Shown here: positions 55,403-64,000 of the stretch, piece after piece
Layout of the letters: every line of letters starts with the position of its first letter
How positions within the stretch are numbered: the first letter of the stretch is position 1
Origin: Diogma glabrata
Lineage: Eukaryota > Arthropoda > Insecta > Diptera > Cylindrotomidae
Assembly (NCBI GenBank): GCA_963693315.1
Contig: CAVNZG010000977.1
Span: 124,001-188,000 of the forward strand
Length of the DNA: 64,000 bases
Reading direction: 5' to 3'
Notes under the pieces: model-generated
Seen by the model: the letters and a program-made list of their open reading frames with translations, nothing else
Database searches by the model: none
What the model was told of the DNA's origin: nothing
Position numbers and translations under genes: made by a program

Positions 55403-58400
55403 GTGTATCCAGATAAATCTTAACCACTGCGAGGCGGCACAGGACCTACTGACACAAACCGTTAGAGATCAGAAAGTGGACGTGGCATTGATTTGCGAAC
55501 AATATCGAACCCCTTTTGGCGATTCGAACTGGGTTGAAGACAGGACGAGCAAAGCTGCTATCTGGACCTGCAATGCTCTCCCTTTTGAACGCAGATCTAG
55601 TCGTCAGCATGAGAGTTTTGTCTATGCCAAAATCAAAGGTGTCCACTTCTACAGCTGCTACATTCCTCCTAGCACCCCACTGGACGAATTCGAAGAGACA
55701 CTTGACCGACTAGTAACAGACGTCAGAGGTAAATCACCCATCGTAATTGCGGGTGATTTTAACGCTTGGGCCGTTGAATGGGGAAGTAAACGTACTAAAC
55801 CTAGAGGTAGGGCATTACTTGAGGCATTTGCCAGACTTGATCTGGTACTGCTCAACCATGGTACCACAAAGACATATAATAAAGGAGAAGCAAGTTCAAT
55901 TATCGATATCACTTTTGCAAGTGGGACACTCTCGAGAGGAGCACAATGGATGGTGTCTGATTTGTATACGCATAGTGATCATCGTGCTATTATATTTGAA
56001 ACCCAACCCCCACAGTGGTTTGAAAGGCGCCAAGTCAAGCGGAAGGCGCAGCAAAATGGGTGGAAAATCAAAGAGTTGGACACGGAGATGTTGGACTACA
56101 TGGTTGAATGCATGCCAATACCGGAGAGTGGTGCCAAGATAGGAGCAGAATTTATTGCGAGATATCTTAAAAGCACCTGTGATGCATCTATGCCGCGTAA
56201 AAGCAACGGTAATGGACGGTCCCCAGTCTTCTGGTGGACCGAAAACATTGCCCGTTTGAGAAAAGAGTGCCTCAAACGCCGGAGGAAATGTACACGAAGG
56301 AGAAATCATGAGCACTATGAGCAGTTCCAAAATGATTTTCGCGAAAAGCGGAAAGAATTGCGGAAAGCAATTGCTAATAGTAAGAGCAGATCATTCCAGT
56401 GTCTTATAGATGAAGTTCAGAATAACCCATGGGGAAGTGCGTACAAAATTGTGCTTACTAAACTCAAGGGTGTTCAATCAGCTGCACCAGTGTGCCCAGA
56501 TATAATGGCTGAAATTGTGTCCGGCCTTTTTCACACCACGTTGACTTCTCCCTACCTCGTGAGCTGCAAATTGACGAAAATTCAATTTCGGCTGTCACCA
56601 CCGAAGAGGTCCTAAACGCGTTGCTCAGATTATCCGTTAATAGCACGCCCGGTCTAGACGGCATCCCAAATATCGTCTTAAAAACAACGGTAAAGAAGAA
56701 GCCGAATGTATTCGAAAATATCTACACCGCGTGCCTAAAAGAAGGGATATTTCCTGAGGAATGGAAGCGCCAACGCCTTGTGCTTATACCGAAAGGTGAC
56801 AAGCCACCAGAAGAACCCTCGTCCTACCGCCCACTGTGCATGCTGGACACAACTGGAAAGATCTTTGAGAGAATTATTGGTACTCGACTTGAGCAACATA
56901 CTGAAGGCGAGTGGGGCCTTTCTGACCGGCAGTTTGGTTTCAGAAAGAAGCGCTCTACCGTTGATGCAATATCTGCAGTATGTGAGATAGCGCATAAAGC
57001 TTTGAGTGGTAAAAGATGGCTAGAAGGTGGTAAACAGTATTGTGCTGTTGTCACTCTGGATGTTAAAAACGCCTTTAACTCTGCCAACTGGAACCAAATC
57101 ATGAGAGCCCTAGACGAACTGCATGTACCTGACTACCTGCTACGTATAATAGCCAGCTACTTCACGGGAGGAACTCTGGTCTATGATACCGAAACAGGTC
57201 CTACGAAGTACAATATAACAGGAGGAGTACCCCAAGGATCGGTCCTTGGACCCCTGCTGTGGAACATCATGTACGATGGTGTTCTCAGAGTACGTGTGCC
57301 GGCACAAACAACGATTATCGGCTATGCAGACGACATTGCCATAGTTGTCGTAGCCAAAAACCTTACGGACATTACGAGCAACTGTAACCAGACCATAACC
57401 AGCGTTAGAGCATGGCTGAACAGCAAAGGACTAGAGTTGGCCGATCACAAAACGGAAGCCGTACTAATGAGTAGCAGAAAAGTGGTGGAAAGTATCGATA
57501 TCCAGGTTGGTGGACAGATCATAAAATCTGGCCAGCACCTGAAGTATCTTGGAGTCGTTCTAGACCACAGACTCAACTTTAGAGACCACTTGATGTACGC
57601 TGGTGGCAAAGCCAAACGAGTGGGGGCTGCTCTTGCAAGGCTAATGCCAAACATTGGCGGCCCTAGATAACCGATCAGACAGCTTCTCGGTAGCGTTACC
57701 ACATCAATATTGATGTATGCGGCACCCATATGGGCCTCAGCGGTGGAAACGCCATCTTATGTTAGACCTATCAAAACGGCCTACAGACTGACATCGTTGC
57801 GCATTTGCTGTGCTTTTCGCACGGTGTCTGACGAGGCTGTAAATGTTATTGCGAGTAGGATGCCGATTGATATTGCAGCATAAGAGGTATCGGCTCTGCG
57901 TATAGCAACACGAAATGATAGGGACCGACGAACACGTGAAGACTTCAACATGGACAGTCATATAGAATGGCAAGCGAAATGGGAAGCTTCCACCAACGGA
58001 CGATGGACCTTTGTGATGATCCCTGACATAAAAACATGGACATTAAGAAAACACGGTGATGTCAACCATCATTTGACGCAAATGATCTCAGGCCATGGAT
58101 GTTTCCGTGAGTACTTATACAAGTATAAGCACGTAACGGATCCATACTGTCTCTACTGTGAGGGTAAGGCCGAGAACGCTAAGCACGTGCTAATCGAATG
58201 CGGAAGGTTTGCACATTCGAGAAGACTTATTGAGCAGCATATGGGAGAGTCAATCACTCCGCATAGCCTCATGCAATTTATGCTGAGCTCAAAAGACAAC
58301 TGGGACATAGCGAATGAGATCATCACAAGTATGATGAAACGACTGAGACAAGACGAACGAAGAGCAGCCATGCTCAACACTACACAGCGAAACCACGACA

Positions 58401-58408
58401 ACACATAA
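55395..58408 (+). pseudogene. R1-clade LINE ORF2: endonuclease, RT, CCHC finger; disabled
   Basis: The endonuclease comes first: CIQINLNHCEAAQDLL, then AGDFNAWAVEWGS, SIIDITFAS and SDHRAIIF. A frameshift between about 56526 and 56545 precedes the RT (NSTPGLDGIPNIVLK, LDVKNAFNSANW, GVPQGSVLGPLLW, IGYADDIAIVV). In-frame stops occur at 57668 and about 57882. The C-terminus has CLYCEGKAENAKHVLIEC (C-X2-C-X8-H-X4-C), as in R1-like ORF2. In R1-clade elements this protein nicks the target site and primes reverse transcription there. The frame ends at 58408. Confidence 0.88.
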
Positions 58409-58608
58409 TAATCGAGAGAGTACTATACTCAACCCCTGCCCTGCGAAGGAATGCCTTAACTGGTGGTACCGCAGGGATACAACAGGACTACAAGAGCAAG
58501 GGAGATGTTTTTACCCGGTAAGAACCCGCGGTCGCCTGGAAAGTCGGGTTCCAGGTGGATTTTTGAAACGTTTCATCTTCCTACGAAAACAAAAAATAAA
58601 AAAAAAAA

Positions 58609-58623
58609 ACACACACACACACA
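58609..58623. repeat. (AC)n remnant, 3' side of LINE insertion
   Basis: About eight AC units directly follow the A-rich LINE tail. This is the counterpart of the array at 53188-53423. Confidence 0.8.
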
Positions 58624-58825
58624 GCGACAAGCAAGCCCCCATTCAATCACTGGTACACCCTTTCACACACATTCACACCTCTATGTTAGAAAAAAGTAAT
58701 TAAAATAAACCAAGTTCACTTACCCCATGATCAATCCTCCAGGCTTCCAAGTCTTAGCCCTCCATCAGCAGTGACTATCCCAGCAGGTAAAGCCTCTTCC
58801 GTAAAACTGCATAAAGTTTATATCA

Positions 58826-59230
58826 ATGCTGCGATGACACACGGCAGTAATAGCAAAAATTTGATTTCAAGGTTGTGACGAAATGCGGTAGCAATAGCAA
58901 AAACTTTATCTGAATGTTGCGTTGAAAGGCGGTAGCAGCAGCCAAAATTTGATGTAAATGTTGCGTAGAGATACGGTAGGAACAGCAACAATTTTAATTA
59001 AATGTTACGTTGAAATAGGTATAATATACGGTAGCAATAACAACAGAAATTTGATACCAATGTTGCGTTGAATTATGTTTAAAACACAGTAGTAACAGCA
59101 AAAATTTGATACAAATGATGCGTTGAAATATGTTAATACAGTAGTAACAGCAAAAATCTTACACCAATGTTGCGTTGAAATATGTATCAATAGCAAAACA
59201 TGGATATCAATGTTGCGTTGCAATATGGGT
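58826..59230. repeat. Degenerate minisatellite, about 45-58 bp units
   Basis: About nine units start with ATGTTGCGTTGAAATATG-like wording and contain AGTAGTAACAGCAAAAATT-like wording. Unit length varies through indels. Confidence 0.75.
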
Positions 59231-61664
59231 AACTGTTTAATTTATAACTTGGTTCATAGACATCTACAACTGGTTGATACTTTGTACCACTTTGGTAAGT
59301 AAGCGTAATTGGTTAGGTTTTAAACTTATAGTACCTTGAAACTAAATAAAGAAAATCCACAATCGGTTGATAAATAAATTTGTTTATTATAATTGACTAA
59401 CATGGAGTTTAAATATTAATTGGTAATTAAATTCTATGATTTTGTAGCTTATTATATCATGCTTTAGTTTATATTAATTTTTGATTACAGTAATTCAACT
59501 TCGAAAAAGTTTGATAAATAAATCCTCCTTTTTTGTTGTTTAAATGATTATTATTAGTCTACCAGTAAGTGAGGTATAATTGTACACTCATAATTGAGTG
59601 GAAATTTGAAATTGTACTATGAACAGCACAAACACATATGGCAAAATTTTTTCCTTTTATTTTCTCTTAATTATATTTATTTCGATAGGAACTATCCGTA
59701 CTGACTAATATCTGAATCAACCAACAAGAACCGTGCCTCGATCCATTTAGACGTACGAGTCTCGAATATACTTTTATACGGATTAGCTTCACAACACTTA
59801 GAGCATACCGAACATAGAATTAATCACAGCTCAAAACGCCTGACCTTACTTCTGTTCATTCGTTTCTATTTTTGTTCCAAAACTTCACTAAATTAAAGTA
59901 ATTTTAACATTGAAATCGTGCCTTCAAAAATAAATTATTTAAATACATAGTTACGGAAAGTCATTACAAAAAAAAACAACTGACAACTCATCACAATATC
60001 ACAGCAGGGAGGCAGACCTCTTCAAGGTCAACTCTACGGTACAAACACACATGCAATTTTTTTTTATATTTCTACTTTGAATTTCAGTAATTTGAGTTAC
60101 GTATAAAAAATGCACTAAGTAAATTTATAAAACACTGAATTGATTTATCCTAAAGTAATAACAGGTATTTAAACAACAAACCATTCGCTGGAAATCCATA
60201 GGTTACCAATCCAAAAGAAAATTTACTTCGCAAAACTCGTCAGGCGGTCACCTCCATCTTTCAATCTGTCAGACACACAACAAAAAACTCAAAATAATAT
60301 CCAATAAGAATTATCGGCTAAGAGAGCGAGATCGTATATTCAGCTCTTTTTATAGCATTATCAATATCGAAAAAATTCGAAAAAAGTGTTTCTGAGGAAA
60401 GGAAATTTATATTATGCTAATAAATGTTAGGACCTTTTTCCGTTAAAACAAAACTGTTCGTTATTTTGTCATACACAAAATCGTAAGATAATTTAACGAA
60501 ATAAGTCATTTCCAACACATATGTAAGAAATATTTAAAAGGAATTAAACGTAAGTGTAACCGATCTTACGATGTCTATGTATTACGAAACAACAACTTAC
60601 TACAGTATTACAGCAAAATGTAACTCTATAACGGATATCTTTCCTTTATTGATAAAAAAAATAATATCCCTATAAGAAATCGAATACATAACCAATTGTA
60701 GGATAATAATTTTTAGCTATTGCGACGATTGGACCAATATGCACAGCCGTTTGAGGTTCAAAAATTTTGTTGAGCAAGTACGGTTGGTGTCCGGAGAATT
60801 CAAATTTTAGTAGTATGGTAAGGTAATGCGGGTGAAAACACAATGTGAGTCAATAATAGGGGATTGTAAAGGAAATACTATGGTTAATTGTTTCATGCGA
60901 AGAACCAATTTATGTAACGGAAACTATATAAAAATATGTCTATAGATCGTGGATGGATGAGAAACTATTATGAACTACGTATGGTAAGCAAAATGGTGAA
61001 TTATGAGGAAACAGACATTGAATAAATCGGGAACCCTACCGCTCTACATTATCATACTCCAGTCTACATAACAGGGCAAGTGATTTTTGGTAACGCCCGG
61101 TCCAAAAAGAAGTTGAAAAGACATAGACTGGTTCCGAATTTTGTTAATCCCAATTACTACTAGACATCCCCAACGTCGAAAACAATTTTTACTATAATAT
61201 ATCCATAATTCCACCATTTGAGAAAAAAAATGACCAATATTGAATTGAAACAGTTCAATCGCACACCTGTAAAAAACGCTTATAAAGAATTATCGAGCAT
61301 ACGGAATGCAATCTTTATCACCGGAAGAACAAAATAAATTTGCACATGTCTTTGAATCACTTAAACAAAAATTCGAGTAAGTGCTGTAGATCAAATGGTG
61401 GCTCAGAGGATTTATGTTCGTCAGTTCGATATATTAATCCCGTCATTTCCAATAGTTCACGACTACGACCATGCATACAGAAATGAATTGAAAACGAATA
61501 AGACCAAAAACACATCAGCCATCCACAAATATGTAAAAAAAAATCTTGAGAGGTAGAGAGAAAAACAGTATACTAATCTATTGCAAGCGATGGACAAACA
61601 AAACTTTCCAGACCCAATTCCGGGCAGATCTGGGGGTTCCCGGACTCGAGAGTCACTGAAAAAA
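59231..61664. other. No gene recognised; probably includes the 3' LTR of element C
   Basis: This is AT-rich sequence without supportable frames. Element C reads toward decreasing coordinates and its 3' LTR should begin within about 150 bases of 62134. Its partner lies outside the window, so the boundaries cannot be set. If its LTR is about 1.6 kb, as in A and B, it would reach down to near 60400. Confidence 0.35.
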
Positions 61665-61754
61665 AAAACACAAAACTAAATTGAGAAAAACTCGAAACGC
61701 GAAGTAACATCTGTCATACTCCTTTCATAGGGTTCCAACTACGTCTACGTACCT

Positions 61755-61826
61755 ATGTCCTACAGGCTCGAACCCGACACCTGAACTATTAAGAGTCTCA
61801 TGCTTCTCCGACTACGCTAGCCGGGC
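61755..61826 (-). pseudogene. tRNA-Lys(CUU)-derived sequence (pseudogene or SINE head)
   Basis: On the minus strand GCCCGGCTAGCGTAGTCGG, then AGAAGCATGAGACTCTTAAT and GGGTTCGAGCCT follow the order of tRNA-Lys(CUU). An A-box (TAGCGTAGTCGG) and a B-box (GGTTCGAGCC) are readable and the anticodon loop CTCTTAA is intact. The 3' halves of the anticodon and T stems and the acceptor 3' strand are degraded, so it is not a working tRNA. About 90 bases downstream is a T-rich run (61661-61672 on the plus strand as A's). A short SINE is therefore possible. Confidence 0.65.
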
Positions 61827-62133
61827 TACACTGTTGTACGCATCCGATTTGGTGATTCTGAAGTTCGCTCAAATAGTTTCAAAACAACCAATTGAACTAA
61901 ACTCACCACATTCAACCTCTGAATTTACCATTGCAACCATTCAGGAAAAGAAATTCTGAAATCGACCCCAAACGAAACATGAACTCCAAAGTTGGTATCC
62001 ACTCGCTGAATTGTGATTTTGAAACGAAACCACCCTCATACTTTAAGGTCATTGATATCGCTAACCAGAAAGGGCTGTGAAACCTAATTTTAAACGAAAT
62101 ACGGTATCATACCGAAAAAGCAAGTTTACGATT

Positions 62134-63381
62134 TCAGGCTCGAATGTCCTTGGAATGATAAACACCTCTGTGTTTGGAAACCAGGTCCTCCAGTTCGTAG
62201 GCCGCGGTCCCTACTAACCTTATTACTCTGGCTTTAACAAGCTTCTGTGCAAGTTTAGCAGATAATTTCTTATCGCCATCACTCAATATAAAGTTTCTTC
62301 GGAACACCGTATCACCTGGTTTAAAGAAGGTAACCCGAGCTCGCAGATTATACCTTTCAGCACTTTTGACGAATGCTTCGGCAGTTAAATCAAGAATTCG
62401 AATTCGAATCTTGTTAAGATAATCAGGACGTATAATTGTTTCACCTGGTTCATGAAGGCAGTTCAGTCGTCGTAGCAAAGCATAAGAAGAACCGTGTGTC
62501 ACCATAGGTATTCCAAACATTGCGAAATAGGGAGAGCATTTAAGAGTTTGGTGGAGAGAACAATGAAGTGCACAAGCGATCTCGCTCAAGTGCAGATTCC
62601 ATTTAGCATGCTCCTCCTTTAAGTAGGCTCGAATACCCGATAAGACACTTCTATTCACTCGTTCGGAAGCGTTAGCTTGCGGTGAATATAACGCTAGTAA
62701 TGTATGTTTCACTCCGTGCTTCGCCAAGAAATCTTCAAACAATTTAGATTTAAATTGAGTCCCATTATCGGACACAATTACTTCTGGACAACCAAATACA
62801 TGAAAGACATTGGTAGCCAACAATTGACAAATTGGTTCAGCAGTTAGTTTCCGTAAAGGAAATAAAAATTGATATTTGGTTGCGTGATCTAATATCACCA
62901 GAATAGCAATATTCCTGGCCTTTGAACGAGGGTAAGGGCCAAGAATATCGATGTATAGTCGCTGACCAATTCGTTCAGTTTTCATAGGAGATACCATGGG
63001 AGCACGAAGTGGAACATTGGGTGATTTGATTTCTTTACAAGTTTTACAATTGCTTATGAACGTTTCAACCTGGGTATGCATCCGAGGCCAGTAGTAAAAT
63101 CTACGGATATTATAAAGTGTTTTTGCTAAACCTCCATGAGATGAGGTAGGGGGACTGTGGGCCCTTGCAATACACTCGTCAGTGTATTCCTCAGGTAACC
63201 ACAATCTCCAAACCTCACTTTCAGAAGGAATATCGTGATCCAGACAAGCCAATCGTTTATAAACCCGACCAGAAATTACTTTCAGATCAGGCAGTGTACC
63301 GTCTGCTTCGGTAACCAGATTTACCAACTCCAAATATCGAGAAGTGTTGAAGAAAGGTGAGTTAAGATCAATATCAGGCAC
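62134..63381 (-). pseudogene. Element C pol: integrase
   Basis: This open part holds a zinc domain (RAHSPPTSSHGG with CKTC), the catalytic D in YIDILGPYPRS, D in VSDNGTQF and E in NASERVNRS with 34 residues between the last two, and a C-terminal tail ending VYHSKDIRA. It is clearly related to A and B. The frame continues upstream past the Met to a TAA at about 63442-63444, which replaces what should be a sense codon just after the RNase H domain. All integrase catalytic residues are present. Confidence 0.85.
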
Positions 63382-63444
63382 TAGACATAGTTCAGAAATG
63401 ATATCGACAGAGTCACGTCTCGATAGAGTGTCAGGAACAGTATT

Positions 63445-64000
63445 TTATTTTCCTTTTCGGTACTCAATATCAAAGACGTAACCCTGCAATTTCAAGCTCC
63501 AACGAGCCAATCGACCAGAAAGGTCTTTCTGTTGCATTAACCATTTTAATGAAGCATGGTCAGTTACAATCTTAAAGGCCTGACCCTCGACATACGCTCT
63601 AAATTTCTTTACTCCCAGTACGACGGCTAGACACTCTTTCTCACTAGTCGAGTAGTTGCGCTGCGCAGAATTAAGTTTTTTGGACATGTAAGCTATGGGA
63701 TGTTCCATACCGTCCATGTCACACTGAAGCAGTACACAACCTATACCGTCATTACTAGCGTCGCACTGGAGAGTAAAGGGTTTAGTATAGTCAGGGTTTA
63801 TTAGAACGGGTGCTGATACTAGAGCATTTGAGATTTATAAATGCTATTTCAGCTTCGGGTGTCCATACGAATTTATTAGAATTTTTCTTCAACAAATCTG
63901 ATATTGGAAAGGACATAGCAGAGAAATCAGATATAAAACGGCCATAATAACCCGCCATACCTAGGAATCGTCGAATCTATTTGGACGTGTAGGAAATTCA
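63445..64000 (-). pseudogene. Element C pol: RNase H and end of RT, running off the window
   Basis: RNase H residues are visible as LQCDASNDGIGCVLL, YMSKKLNSAQRNYSTSEKEC and VTDHASLKWLM. RT connection residues (MAGYYGRFISDFSAM) lie at about 63900-63970. A frame break occurs near 63822 and a nonsense codon at about 63443. Element C is therefore degenerate; the remainder lies beyond 64000. Confidence 0.8.

Larger units (their letters stand above)
53424..58608 (+). mobile_element. R1-clade LINE inserted in an (AC)n microsatellite (Waldo/Mino-like)
   Basis: A 5' region starting GGGCTGAGCTT directly follows (CA)n. Two overlapping ORFs come next, with ORF1 carrying zinc knuckles and ORF2 an APE endonuclease, RT and a C-terminal CCHC finger. 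An A-rich tail (58585-58609) then runs into (AC)n again. The domain set is that of R1-clade LINEs. Waldo and Mino families of this clade are known to insert in (ACAY)n or (AC)n repeats, and the position here fits. Two frameshifts and two stops make this copy inactive. Confidence 0.85.

Overview
This window looks like a transposon-dense, AT-rich stretch of an insect genome, most likely a dipteran. I infer this from the element families present: Ty3/gypsy retrotransposons of an Osvaldo/Ulysses-like type, a second Ty3/gypsy type with a tRNA-Leu primer site, an R1-clade LINE sitting in an (AC)n microsatellite, hAT and mariner-like DNA elements, and large foldback elements. I found no convincing host protein-coding gene. 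A 200-base N gap lies at 45837-46036.

Layout. Positions 1-4080 hold a hAT-like element (451-2670, 8-bp target duplication) that carries scrambled LINE pieces, then a scrap of gypsy RNase H and a minisatellite. One retrotransposon, here called element A, runs on the minus strand from 4084 to 25672. It has 1.6-kb LTRs and an AATA target duplication, and was inserted into that minisatellite. Element A is itself split by a younger LTR element (6640-12915, ATAT duplication, tRNA-Leu primer site) in its integrase, and by two foldback elements (16679-18034 and about 19647-23212) in its leader.

From 26923 to 38547 lies a long-terminal-inverted-repeat element with an internal 157-bp minisatellite. 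Element B (27919-37065, plus strand) is inserted in that minisatellite. B is a complete Ty3/gypsy element with nearly identical 1665/1664-bp LTRs, a TCAC duplication, a tRNA-Lys-like primer site and open gag and pol frames; it is the only copy here that looks young and intact. Then come a hAT transposase remnant, a (TA)n array and a composite element (40380-48318). The composite is bounded by direct LTR sequence of the 6640-12915 family and an ATAT duplication, but inside it is a broken inverted repeat made of LTR-element fragments and a jockey/CR1-like LINE. A mariner-like element (48605-50894) follows between (TA)n arrays and contains a solo foldback arm.

The right third has a small gag fragment, a (CA)n array, a nearly full-length R1-clade LINE (53424-58608), another minisatellite, a tRNA-Lys-derived sequence and the 3' part of element C (62134-64000, minus strand), a degenerate relative of A and B that runs off the window.

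Gene logic. In A, B and the 6640-12915 element, gag and pol are in different frames and overlap. All three carry the heptamer G GGA AAC in the gag frame at the overlap, followed 7-8 nt later by a stem; in B, and more weakly in the 6640-12915 element, the loop can form a pseudoknot. This is the architecture of programmed -1 frameshifting and is the most striking functional signal in the window.
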